From Porphyromonadaceae bacterium (GTDB lineage Bacteria; Bacteroidota; Bacteroidia; Bacteroidales; Paludibacteraceae), in NCBI GenBank assembly GCA_905372135.1, contig CAJPNS010000070.1, positions 1 to 9,927 on the forward strand: a stretch of 9,927 nucleotides of DNA, given 5' to 3'. Below are positions 1-7,054 of the stretch, piece after piece. Numbering within the stretch: the stretch's first letter is position 1; each line of letters starts with the position of its first letter. The position numbers and the translations under genes were made by a program. The notes under the pieces are model-generated. The model ran no database searches. It saw only the letters and a list, made by a program, of their open reading frames with translations, and was not told the origin of the DNA.

Positions 1-2
1 GA

Positions 3-110
3 GTTGGCTTCAGCCGCCACGACTTGTCGCACTTGCCGGCAGGCGTCTACATAGCACGTCTCGAAGCATCCGTACGCCGTGCTACTGTTAAAGCGATAAC
101 GATGAAATAG
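3..110 (+). CDS. C-terminal tail of a T9SS-exported protein (5'-truncated)
   Basis: Only the last 35 codons are in the window, read in the third frame from the left edge to a TAG stop at 108-110. The visible residues include LPAGVYIARL (visible residues 11-20) and end in a short basic stretch, TVKAITMK. This is the usual form of a type A T9SS sorting domain (Por_Secre_tail): a hydrophobic L-aGvY strand followed by a Lys/Arg-rich end. In this family the domain directs an exported protein through the outer membrane by the type IX system and is normally cleaved off. The catalytic or adhesive part lies outside the window, so the cargo's function cannot be named. A strong terminator 35 bases downstream indicates that this is the last gene of its transcript. 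Confidence 0.8.
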   Translation, partial: VGFSRHDLSHLPAGVYIARLEASVRRATVKAITMK

Positions 111-144
111 CGAGAAATAAAAAAAGTAATAATTCTTCATGTGT

Positions 145-187
145 GTAGTCCGTCATGCTGCGAAGCAAAGACGGACTACCGTTTTTT
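145..187 (+). terminator. Rho-independent terminator after the T9SS cargo gene
   Basis: A perfect 10-bp stem pairs GTAGTCCGTC (145-154) with GACGGACTAC (170-179). The loop holds a further 4-bp stem, TGCT (156-159) with AGCA (164-167), closed by a GCGA tetraloop. A run of six T follows at 182-187. The orientation, with T after the hairpin on the + strand, fits termination of the gene ending at 110. The reverse orientation has no adjacent T run, so it probably does not serve the convergent histidine kinase gene. Confidence 0.85.
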
Positions 188-340
188 AAGCAAATGAAGA
201 ATGAAGAAATGTAGGGGGGCAAACACACAGAGTTGCTCATTTTGTTGAGTGATTGCCACGTCGTTGCGACAAATCGTGTTTTGCCTTGTGCACGATTCAA
301 TAATAGAGTCTATTTTACGATAAAACGTAAATCGTAGCAG

Positions 341-1480
341 TCAGCCTTTTAGTATTATTCTGAACGTCGTACCTCTGCCTACCTCTGAGGAGCGGACGAA
401 TATTTTGCCTTTGTGGTAGTCGTCGATGATTCGTTTCGAGAGCGACAACCCCAGCCCCCAACCACGCTGTTTGGTGGTGAACCCCGGTTTGAAGACGTCT
501 TTGAAGTGCTTCTTGGCGATACCTTTGCCCGTGTCTTTGATGTCGATGACGACATTACCGCCCTGCGACTGTATATTGAATGATATTTCGCCGATGCCGC
601 CCATTGCGTCGACGGCATTTTTACAGAGATTCTCTATGACCCATTCGAAGAGAGGAATATTGATGGCTGCCGCGATAACCTCAGATGTATGGGCGACGGT
701 GTAATTGACTTTGTTCGAGGTGCGTTTGCGGAGATAGGCGATGGAGTTTTCGACTACCTCTACTATGTTTTCTTCCTTTATTATCGGGGCGGAGCCAATC
801 TTCGAGAACCGCTCGGATATGGTTCTTAGGCGGCTGATATCTTTGTTTATTTCGGATAAAATATTTTCATTGATTCCCTGTGTCTTAAGTATCTCTTCCC
901 ACGCAAGGAGCGACGATATCGGAGTGCCGAGTTGGTGGGCGGTCTCTTTCGATAGTCCTACCCATACGAGGTTTTGCTCGGATTTCTTATCGGAGGTGAA
1001 AGCCCAAAAGCATATCAGCAGAAATGCGGCTACAAGGGCAAACTGCACATACGGGAACTCTTCGAGGTATTTGAGCAGTATCGAATTGTCGTAGTATATG
1101 TATTGTCGTTCGTCGTCGAGCATCAGCTCTATCGGTCGGTTTTTGGTGCGGAAGTTGGCAATCTTTTTCCTGAAAAACTCTGTTTTGTCTTCGGGTACGT
1201 TATCGATATTCACGTAATTGATGATATTGCCGTTGCCATCGGCGATGATGGCGGGTATTATTTTGTTACTTTCTATTATCTGCCAGATGAGTTCGAAGTT
1301 GAGGTTGTCGTCGGGGTCTATCGTATTGAAACGCTTCATTGCCTCTGCCCATATCTCCATTTTGCGTCGTTCTTCGTGGGCAAGTTTCCTCGACAGATTG
1401 TTGGTTACGAATAGTGAAACGGCTACAATCAGCAACGAAACGGCAAAATATATATATTTGTTGAAACCTCTTTTGAACAT
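341..1480 (-). CDS. Two-TM sensor histidine kinase (orphan)
   Basis: A 379-aa membrane histidine kinase. TM1 lies at about residues 10-28 and TM2 at about 144-162, enclosing a periplasmic domain of about 115 residues. That domain contains a PAS/Cache-like stretch (about 76-92, AIIADGNGNIINYV). The cytoplasmic part starts directly after TM2 with no evident HAMP domain. The H-box is ETAHQLGTPISSL with phospho-acceptor H182; it has Gln after His where many HisKA kinases have Glu. The HATPase domain shows an N-box (NLCKNAVDA, about 284-292), a G1 box (DTGKG, 316-320), an F-box (FKPGFTTK, 330-337) and a G2 box (WGLGLSLSK, 341-349), so the kinase looks intact. The ATG at 1478-1480 comes just before TM1. 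No response regulator lies within the window, so the partner and signal are unknown. The preceding cassette ends 97 bases upstream, and the promoter is probably in that gap, though I see no clear one. Confidence 0.93.
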   Translation of the reverse strand: MFKRGFNKYIYFAVSLLIVAVSLFVTNNLSRKLAHEERRKMEIWAEAMKRFNTIDPDDNLNFELIWQIIESNKIIPAIIADGNGNIINYVNIDNVPEDKTEFFRKKIANFRTKNRPIELMLDDERQYIYYDNSILLKYLEEFPYVQFALVAAFLLICFWAFTSDKKSEQNLVWVGLSKETAHQLGTPISSLLAWEEILKTQGINENILSEINKDISRLRTISERFSKIGSAPIIKEENIVEVVENSIAYLRKRTSNKVNYTVAHTSEVIAAAINIPLFEWVIENLCKNAVDAMGGIGEISFNIQSQGGNVVIDIKDTGKGIAKKHFKDVFKPGFTTKQRGWGLGLSLSKRIIDDYHKGKIFVRSSEVGRGTTFRIILKG

Positions 1481-1577
1481 TGTACGGATAGAGCGTCTTC
1501 TCTAATAAAGGTTGTGATTCCTTGTTATTCTGTTTTTGACGAATATTGCATAGTTGTAACAAAGAAATCTATGATAA

Positions 1578-2426
1578 CTATTTTTCGAAATTATTCTTTA
1601 AATATTTGGCTATCCAATGATTTTGGATTCTGTTATTTGCTGTTGTTGATACACATAAACCAAAACCTCCTTTTGTCTTTGTTAAGCGAATCTCTATTAT
1701 ATTATCATCGTGAACCTTATGAATATAATTTTTTTCAGAAGGAGCGAAGTCTATAGAATTAAGTATCTCCCTTACATACTTACATTTTACCAGTTTTTTA
1801 GCATGTGCTTCACATTCGTCTTTCCCATGATGTTTGGGAAGGCGTATTTTTTTGTCCTGTGGTCTTATTTCACACGATGGAACAGGTAAGTCTTTCTGTT
1901 CAGACATCAATTCAACAAAGGAATCTGTATCGATATGTCGTGGTAGTGTCAAACAACAGACAGTTGCAGTCTGTTCCTTATTATCCCGAATTAAAGAAAG
2001 ATTGCAATTAATATGTCTATCATCCTTAAACAGCCCCATATTAAAACCTATAGAAAATGATTTTGTTATATATGAAACATATAGTCCTATACAATCAAAC
2101 CTCTGCTTGTCCTTTGTAACGAACTTATAATCTGAATAAGTATAAAAAGGTTCTTCCTCTTCTTCATTCATATATGGGCGACGCATATGTGAATATAGAA
2201 ATTCTCGGTGATTCTTATTTTGAGGAATATTACAATAATCACATAGAGTATAACCGTTTTGTAACGTTATATCACTAAAATAGCCTTCGTAACGTAACCG
2301 CTTTACTCCGAATTGTTCTAATTCTTTCAATAAGTTTACAAAAGTCGTAACACAAGAATCTACTTCTTCTCTTGTATTGCAAAGATGATGTTTCGTAGAA
2401 AGTTCATTGAAACAAGGCTCAATCAT
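1578..2426 (-). CDS. Unrecognised protein, third gene of the ATPase cassette
   Basis: I do not recognise this protein. The chosen ATG (2424-2426, MIEPCFNEL) gives 282 aa and lies 13 bases after the ATPase TAA. Earlier in-frame starts are ATG at 2472-2474 and GTG at 2496-2498 (306 aa), but these overlap the conserved C-terminal codons of the ATPase. In 282-aa numbering, the protein shows a Tyr-rich N-terminal region with CDYC (62-65), a run of five Glu (88-92), a central beta-like part, and a distinctive LPKHHGKDE motif (196-204). It ends in a likely alpha/beta stretch (IIEIRLTKT, then GLCVSTTANN). No signal peptide, TM segment or standard nuclease motif stands out, so it is probably cytosolic. 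The His-His-Gly-Lys cluster could be catalytic, but that is a guess. It is the last gene of the cassette, and its composition is AT-rich like the two genes before it. An effector role is possible from context only. Confidence 0.8.
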   Translation of the reverse strand: MIEPCFNELSTKHHLCNTREEVDSCVTTFVNLLKELEQFGVKRLRYEGYFSDITLQNGYTLCDYCNIPQNKNHREFLYSHMRRPYMNEEEEEPFYTYSDYKFVTKDKQRFDCIGLYVSYITKSFSIGFNMGLFKDDRHINCNLSLIRDNKEQTATVCCLTLPRHIDTDSFVELMSEQKDLPVPSCEIRPQDKKIRLPKHHGKDECEAHAKKLVKCKYVREILNSIDFAPSEKNYIHKVHDDNIIEIRLTKTKGGFGLCVSTTANNRIQNHWIAKYLKNNFEK

Positions 2427-2439
2427 AATAATTGGTTTA

Positions 2440-3555
2440 TTAAACAAGTTTAGACATTTGTATTCCCCATTCATCCATGAATCCTTGGGGATAGTCACTC
2501 AAATTGCCATTACCGTCTATTTTTATCTGTGAAACGATAGGCGAAGATTTTGAGTCTTCTCTGTTAAAGTGAATGATATGAGCATCCTTTCTATCTAACA
2601 ATTTTTCTGATACTGCTATTCTTAAACCATTAATAATATGATCACTATGTGTTTCTATAAAAAGTTGTATGTCTTTTTCCACAGCATATTTTACAAGAAA
2701 TTCGATTAATCTTGATTGTGCACCAGGGTGCAAATGTGCTTCCGGGTTTTCTATGAATACTTTTGCTCCCTTTTCTGCAAATAGTAGTGTAGTGATAATT
2801 GGCAATACATAACTATAACCAAAACCTACGTTGGAAGGACGGAAACCATCAGTGGTATTTGCTGAATCCAAGTAAAACTGCAAATAATCTGTTTGTGTAT
2901 CTTTCACCTTTATAGTTGCTCCAGACAATATTTTTGAGGTTTCATTTTCAACCTTTTGTATAAAATTACTGCCTTTTCTTGCCAAAGAATTTATGAGGAA
3001 CTCTCCATGAACCCCCATCTGTCTATCATCTCCATTGTCATTCTTTTTTATGTAGTCGGTAGGACCTTTTCTGTCAGCAGATATAAAATATACATTATGT
3101 AATTGTACTAATCCAGCAATAGTAGAGGTTACTCCTAAAACTCGAGAATTAGCAGAATCATTACCACTATCTGAGCCTGTTTCCTCTACAAGGTTCTTAC
3201 CTAAAACACATAATTTAGCTATGCTTGCCCAACGTTGTTTATTATTATATTGAGCAAGTTCTATAGTTAGTTCATTTTCGTCCTTGTCATCAGTTGTAAA
3301 TTTAATTGTAAGATTTTCTGCTTCTGTATATCGGCATCGTACATCATCAAAAGTTCCTAACTCTATAAATCTTCCATTTAGTTCAATATGATTGAGACGT
3401 TCATTATCTATTGATTGACCCAATAATAGTAATGATTGAAGGATAGTAGATTTTCCTCTACCATTGCTCCCTGTAAATAAATTGACCTTACCAAAACTAA
3501 TGTTTTCGAGAACCTGAAAACATTTAAAGTTTTGTAGTGATAATGTGGTTATCAT
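2440..3555 (-). CDS. DUF3696-type AAA/ABC ATPase (RecF/OLD-like)
   Basis: A 371-aa single-domain ATPase of the SMC/RecF-like class. The N-terminus (LSLQNFKCFQVLENISFGKVN) is the usual opening strand of this class. The Walker A motif is GSNGRGKST (29-37). A signature-like element NVGFGYSYVLPI lies at 242-253, Walker B with its catalytic acid lies in VFIENPEAHLHP (266-277), and the switch His is in ETHSDHIINGLR (301-312). The C-terminus DYPQGFMDEWG (354-364) matches the ending typical of DUF3696 ATPases. Such proteins are predicted to dimerise on ATP and regulate a partner enzyme; many of their neighbourhoods are suspected phage-defence loci. The ATG overlaps the upstream stop as ATGA (3552-3555), indicating translational coupling with the 92-aa gene, and the third gene follows immediately. 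Walker A, signature, Walker B and switch His are all present, so it is probably active. The physiological role is not shown by the sequence. Confidence 0.93.
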   Translation of the reverse strand: MITTLSLQNFKCFQVLENISFGKVNLFTGSNGRGKSTILQSLLLLGQSIDNERLNHIELNGRFIELGTFDDVRCRYTEAENLTIKFTTDDKDENELTIELAQYNNKQRWASIAKLCVLGKNLVEETGSDSGNDSANSRVLGVTSTIAGLVQLHNVYFISADRKGPTDYIKKNDNGDDRQMGVHGEFLINSLARKGSNFIQKVENETSKILSGATIKVKDTQTDYLQFYLDSANTTDGFRPSNVGFGYSYVLPIITTLLFAEKGAKVFIENPEAHLHPGAQSRLIEFLVKYAVEKDIQLFIETHSDHIINGLRIAVSEKLLDRKDAHIIHFNREDSKSSPIVSQIKIDGNGNLSDYPQGFMDEWGIQMSKLV

Positions 3556-3830
3556 AAATTCTTAGATTTAGTTCCCATCCATTCCCAAAAAGACTTTGCA
3601 AGCCATCCTTGACGTGCCTCAGGAACAATCTGAAATATCAGTAAGAGATCATTATCGTCCAATGTCTGTTTTAAAATATTATATATTTGATTCTCATCAA
3701 ATATAGTTGAAACAACCCAAGTTGATTCTAAAGGATGTTGCCATTCTCCTAAGTCTTTTATTGCGTTATACAAAGACGTGTAATCACGTCCTGGTGTTTT
3801 TAGATCGTATGATATGATATATAAATCCAT
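3552..3830 (-). CDS. Small Cas2/VapD-like ferredoxin-fold protein (SinR-family-like)
   Basis: A 92-aa protein opening with a hydrophobic strand that ends in YDL (DLYIISYDLKTPGRDY). D9 sits where Cas2-type proteins carry their conserved Asp. A helix (TSLYNAIKDLG) follows, then LESTWVVST (34-42), matching the strand after the first helix in Cas2-like folds. A second helix and a strand DDNDLLLIFQIV (58-69) follow, and the protein ends in an aromatic tail, WLAKSFWEWMG. The pattern matches small proteins I recall being labelled SinR family in databases. They are not the Bacillus DNA-binding SinR; they are thought to share the Cas2/VapD fold. No CRISPR array or cas1 is present, so this is not a CRISPR adaptation protein. 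It is the first gene of the cassette, about 30 bases from a good promoter, and overlaps the ATPase start by four bases. It may be an RNase, a nucleic-acid binder or a toxin-like component; the sequence does not decide. Confidence 0.82.
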   Translation of the reverse strand: MDLYIISYDLKTPGRDYTSLYNAIKDLGEWQHPLESTWVVSTIFDENQIYNILKQTLDDNDLLLIFQIVPEARQGWLAKSFWEWMGTKSKNL

Positions 3831-3860
3831 CTCAATGATATTGAATTATCAAAATTAATT

Positions 3861-3894
3861 GCAAAGGTACTAATAAAACAACAATATATCAACA
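3861..3894 (-). promoter_or_regulatory. Promoter of the three-gene cassette
   Basis: On the minus strand TACCTTTGC (3861-3869) is an exact Bacteroidota -7 element (TAnnTTTGC). TTGTTG lies about 20 bases further upstream (ending near 3890) and can serve as the -33 element. Transcription would start roughly 25 bases before the ATG of the 92-aa gene. The rest of the 3831-4074 gap is AT-rich. It shows no gene and no convincing terminator for rsgA, whose stop lies at 4075-4077. Confidence 0.7.
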
Positions 3895-4074
3895 ATTTTA
3901 TACGAAAATATTATTAGGCAGATTTTTATGCCAATGAAACGGATTATATCTCCAATAGTATAAGTGAAAAAAAGATATATTCAAAATCAGCAATTCTGTG
4001 TTTTGTGAACCTTTTTAAATAAGAAGTATATTTTTCTTGAGGTTTTATAGGTGTTGCCATAAAATATTTCTTTG

Positions 4075-4995
4075 TTATTTAAGCCTATATTTGTCGTTGG
4101 AGGCGACCTCTTCGACCATCGACAGGTAACTCGTATAGCGGCTGTCGGCTATTGCTCCGTCGACGACCGCCTGCCTGACGGCACACTCGGGTTCGTGAAT
4201 GTGTGTGCAGTTCGGATAACGGCACTCTTTGCTCTTGGCAAATATCTCTACGAAATAGTGAGAAATTTCGTCTTCGTCCATATCCACCGCTCCGAACCCT
4301 TTGATGCCAGGCGTGTCGATGATATACGTATTGTCGCTGAGGCAATAGATTTCGGAAAATGTCGTCGTGTGCATTCCTTTGTGGTGATAGGCGGATATTT
4401 CGGCTGTTTTTGCCCCGGCGTATCCTAATATCGAGTTGATTAATGTCGATTTGCCTACTCCCGAATTACCCGACAGCAGAGCGATTTTGCCGCTTATCGC
4501 CGCTTTTATCTCTGTCAAACCTATGTTTTGTGTGGCAATGGTTTTTATACAGCGGTATCCTATTTTTTCATACAATTCGACGATGTGTTGCAGCTCGTCG
4601 TTATCTTTTTTATCCAGAATATCCAGTTTGTTGAAAACGAGTATCGTATCGACGCTATATGCCTCTGCCGACGCTATAAAACGGTCGATGAACGTGAGTG
4701 AAGTCTCTGGGTTGCGTAGCGTAACTACGAGCAGCGCCACGTCGATATTGGCTGCTATGATGTGTATCTGCCTCGACAGATTGACGGGACGGCGGGCTAT
4801 ATGATTTTTGCGGGGGAATATATCGGATATTTGGTTGTTGTCGTCTACCTCGACTATGTCGCCCACTACGACGGGATTGGTGCTGCGGATACTACGAATA
4901 CGAAAATTGCCCTTCACCTTGCACGTCTTTGTCTGTCCGTCGGCGAATCGTACCCAAACGTCGTTTCCTGTGTTTTTTACTACCAATCCGTTCAT
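4075..4995 (-). CDS. rsgA: Ribosome small-subunit biogenesis GTPase RsgA
   Basis: A 306-aa circularly permuted GTPase (RsgA/YjeQ) that acts in late 30S subunit maturation. The N-terminal OB-fold covers about residues 1-65. The GTPase motifs come in permuted order, which is diagnostic: G4 NKLD (122-125), G1 GNSGVGKST (176-184), the switch-region Thr run HTTTF (209-213) and G3 DTPG (227-230). The C-terminal zinc motif is C258, C263, H265, C271 (CRYPNCTHIHEPEC). Length and motifs are normal for the family. It is the last gene of the folE-nadA-dtd-rsgA run; its ATG at 4993-4995 lies nine bases after the dtd stop, so it is presumably co-transcribed. Base composition contrasts visibly with the AT-rich cassette downstream. 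Confidence 0.97.
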   Translation of the reverse strand: MNGLVVKNTGNDVWVRFADGQTKTCKVKGNFRIRSIRSTNPVVVGDIVEVDDNNQISDIFPRKNHIARRPVNLSRQIHIIAANIDVALLVVTLRNPETSLTFIDRFIASAEAYSVDTILVFNKLDILDKKDNDELQHIVELYEKIGYRCIKTIATQNIGLTEIKAAISGKIALLSGNSGVGKSTLINSILGYAGAKTAEISAYHHKGMHTTTFSEIYCLSDNTYIIDTPGIKGFGAVDMDEDEISHYFVEIFAKSKECRYPNCTHIHEPECAVRQAVVDGAIADSRYTSYLSMVEEVASNDKYRLK

Positions 4996-5004
4996 ATTCG
5001 GTCG

Positions 5005-5460
5005 CTAATTGTTTTTCTCGCTACTGTCTATCCATATCGTAACGGGTCCGTTGTTGGTGAGGCTTACCTGCATATCGGCTCCGAAGACACCTGTATATAC
5101 GTTTTTGCCGAGTTTCCTCGACACCTCTCGGCAGAACTTCTCGTACACGGGCACAGCTATATCGGGCTTGGAGGCGAGTATGTACGACGGACGGTTTCCC
5201 CGCCGTGTCTGAGCATATAGAGTAAATTGGCTTACTATCAGTATATCGGCATCTGTGTCGAGAGCCGATAGATTCATTATGCCGTCCGAGTCGTCGAAGA
5301 TACGCAGATTTACAAGTTTCGACGACAGATAATCGATGTCTGTGTCTGTATCATTGTCGCATATTCCGACGAAAACGAGCAGCCCACAGCCTATCTCGGA
5401 TATAGTTTTGCCATCTATCTCTACTTTGGCTTGCCTCACTCGTTGTATCAGAAGCCTCAT
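5005..5460 (-). CDS. dtd: D-aminoacyl-tRNA deacylase
   Basis: A 151-aa DTD-family protein, the usual length. It hydrolyses D-amino acids, and glycine mischarged on tRNA-Ala, from tRNA in the cytosol. The start MRLLIQRVRQAKVEIDG is typical. The active-site motif SQFTLYA lies at 77-83 and the second motif NGPVT at 137-141. The latter includes the Gly-cisPro pair that reaches into the partner subunit's active site, so the enzyme works as a dimer. The gene sits between nadA (stop 10 bases upstream of the ATG) and rsgA (nine bases downstream), indicating co-transcription. No unusual features are seen. Confidence 0.97.
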   Translation of the reverse strand: MRLLIQRVRQAKVEIDGKTISEIGCGLLVFVGICDNDTDTDIDYLSSKLVNLRIFDDSDGIMNLSALDTDADILIVSQFTLYAQTRRGNRPSYILASKPDIAVPVYEKFCREVSRKLGKNVYTGVFGADMQVSLTNNGPVTIWIDSSEKNN

Positions 5461-5470
5461 TGTTGGTTTT

Positions 5471-6403
5471 TTATTTTGACAATTCGAGCATACGTTCGAT
5501 AGGTTTTACGGCTTTCACTCTCAATGCCTCATCTACAAGTATCTCAGGTTGTTCGGTTTTCAGACAGAGGTATAATTTTTCCAACGAATTTAATCTCATA
5601 TATTTGCAGTCGTTGCAGCCGCAAGTGCTATCTACCGGAGGTACGGGTATGAATACTTTGTTCGGGTTTTGCTTCTGCATCTGATGTATTATACCGCTCT
5701 CGGTGGCTACCAAAAATTCGGTGTCTTGACTGTTGGTGGCATAGTTGAGCAGTGCTTGTGTAGAGCCGACGAAGTCTGCCAACATCAATACCACGTTCTT
5801 ACACTCGGGATGTGCCAGCACTTTTGCCTTCGGATGTGCCTTCTTGAGCTCTACCAAACCCTCTACCGAGAACTGCTCGTGTACGTGGCAAGCTCCGTCC
5901 CACAGGAGCATACTACGCCCCGTAACGCTATTTATATAATTACCCAGATTGCGGTCGGGAGCAAAAATTATTTTAGCATCGAGGGGCAGAGAGTCGATAA
6001 TCTTCTTGGCGTTGGTAGATGTTACCACAATGTCTGTATGTGCTTTTACGGCAGCAGTGGTATTGACATACGATACCACAATATGATCGGGATGTGCTTT
6101 GACGAAACGCTCGAATTCGTCGGCAGGACAAGAGTCTGCCAGCGAACAACCCGCTTCGATATCGGGCACGAGTACTTTTTTCTGCGGAGAGAGTATTTTT
6201 GCCGTCTCGCCCATAAAGTGTACCCCGCAGAGAACTATTATATCGGCTTCGGTCTTGGCGGCATATTGTGCCAAGGCAAGACTATCGCCCACCATATCAG
6301 CTATGTCCTGAATATCGCCTATCTGGTAATAGTGTGCCATTATGACGGCGTTCTTTTCCCGTCGCAGTCGCTTGATTTCGCTTATCAATTCATCTGTTTT
6401 CAT
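5471..6403 (-). CDS. nadA: Quinolinate synthase NadA
   Basis: A 310-aa quinolinate synthase, which condenses iminoaspartate with dihydroxyacetone phosphate in de novo NAD synthesis. The three NadA repeats are seen. The first has AHYYQ (23-27) and GDSLALAQYA. The second has CGVHFMGETAKIL (59-71) and the Cys86 region GCSLADSC. The third has HPEC (198-201) and a Cys cluster CGCNDC (261-266). By family knowledge three Cys bind one catalytic 4Fe-4S cluster. Here C86 and C201 are clear, and one of C261, C263 or C266 is the third. The gene follows folE by 25 bases and precedes dtd by 10. nadB and nadC are not in the window. The long ORF antisense to it is a codon-usage shadow. Confidence 0.97.
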   Translation of the reverse strand: MKTDELISEIKRLRREKNAVIMAHYYQIGDIQDIADMVGDSLALAQYAAKTEADIIVLCGVHFMGETAKILSPQKKVLVPDIEAGCSLADSCPADEFERFVKAHPDHIVVSYVNTTAAVKAHTDIVVTSTNAKKIIDSLPLDAKIIFAPDRNLGNYINSVTGRSMLLWDGACHVHEQFSVEGLVELKKAHPKAKVLAHPECKNVVLMLADFVGSTQALLNYATNSQDTEFLVATESGIIHQMQKQNPNKVFIPVPPVDSTCGCNDCKYMRLNSLEKLYLCLKTEQPEILVDEALRVKAVKPIERMLELSK

Positions 6404-6428
6404 ATTATTATTGTCGTTTTGTTATCAT

Positions 6429-7019
6429 TTATTTGTTTATGAGGCTTATGAACTCTTCGCGGGTTTTCTGTACCTTGAATATCCCCGTGAAATCCGATGT
6501 GGTGGTGGTAGAGTGTTGCTTCTGCACGCCGCGCATCTGCATACATAGGTGTTGAGCCTCGATTACCACCATTACACCCATAGGGTTCAATGTCTCTTGT
6601 ATACAGTCTTTTATCTGACTCGTTAGTCGTTCTTGCAGTTGCAGGCGGTGTGCGAAAATGTCTACCACGCGGGCGATTTTGCTCAGTCCCGTAACGGTGC
6701 CGTTCGGTATGTATGCCACGTGTGCCTTGCCGAAGAAGGGCAACAAATGGTGCTCGCACATAGAGAAAAACTCTATATCTTTTACAATGACCATCTGACG
6801 GTAATCTTCGTGAAAACGAGCTGATAGCAGCACTTCGGCAGGGTCTTGTCGGTAGCCTGAGGTCAGAAACTGCATTGCTTTTGCTACGCGGCGAGGCGTT
6901 TTTTGCAGCCCTTCGCGACCTACATCTTCGCCGAGAGCCGTTATAACGTCGGAGTAATATGTCGATAGCTTCTGTGTAACCTCTTCGTTGAGGTCGTTGA
7001 AAACAAATTCCTTTTCCAT
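6429..7019 (-). CDS. folE: GTP cyclohydrolase I (FolE)
   Basis: A 196-aa type I GTP cyclohydrolase, which converts GTP to 7,8-dihydroneopterin triphosphate, the entry step to folate and other pterins and to 7-deazapurines. Zinc ligands are visible as C88 and H91 in MCEHHLLPFFGKAHVAYIP (87-105) and C159 in CMQMRG. Family blocks are present: the TPRRVAKAM helix (41-49), GLSKIAR (111-117) and a C-terminal STTTTSDFTGIF (170-181). The catalytic set appears complete, and the length is normal for the shorter bacterial form. It is the first gene of the folE-nadA-dtd-rsgA run, with a TACCTTTGC promoter element about 36 bases upstream of its ATG. No paralogue or typical queuosine partner genes are nearby. 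Confidence 0.97.
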   Translation of the reverse strand: MEKEFVFNDLNEEVTQKLSTYYSDVITALGEDVGREGLQKTPRRVAKAMQFLTSGYRQDPAEVLLSARFHEDYRQMVIVKDIEFFSMCEHHLLPFFGKAHVAYIPNGTVTGLSKIARVVDIFAHRLQLQERLTSQIKDCIQETLNPMGVMVVIEAQHLCMQMRGVQKQHSTTTTSDFTGIFKVQKTREEFISLINK

Positions 7020-7054
7020 CGTATAGTGAAAGTATTTTTACTGAAAAACTTGCT

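Noticed and set aside
88..300. Minus-strand 70-codon ORF
   Set aside because: It runs through the terminator hairpin and antisense to the T9SS tail, with no domain or promoter; a chance ORF.
314..331. Possible terminator for the kinase: TTTACG/CGTAAA inverted repeat
   Set aside because: Only a 6-bp AT-rich stem with no T run in the right direction; the nearby 13-base palindrome at 302-314 is equally weak.
974..1414. Plus-strand 146-codon ORF antisense to the histidine kinase
   Set aside because: A shadow of an intact kinase gene, with no start context or family resemblance.
1266..1562. Minus-strand 98-codon ORF overlapping the kinase start
   Set aside because: It is out of frame with the kinase over most of its length and its product is Arg/Gln-rich with no domain, typical of an off-frame reading.
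3552..3830. CRISPR adaptation locus suggested by the Cas2-like protein
   Set aside because: No repeat-spacer array, cas1 or other cas gene can be seen anywhere in the window.
1505..4074. Target-site duplication flanking the cassette
   Set aside because: Only a chance-level TTGTTATT-like match at 1522 and 4072; no transposase, integrase or inverted terminal repeats.
5669..6442. Plus-strand 257-codon ORF antisense to nadA
   Set aside because: It exactly shadows nadA, a complete well-matched gene; the translation resembles no family and is rich in Cys, Tyr and His, as expected from reverse-strand reading.
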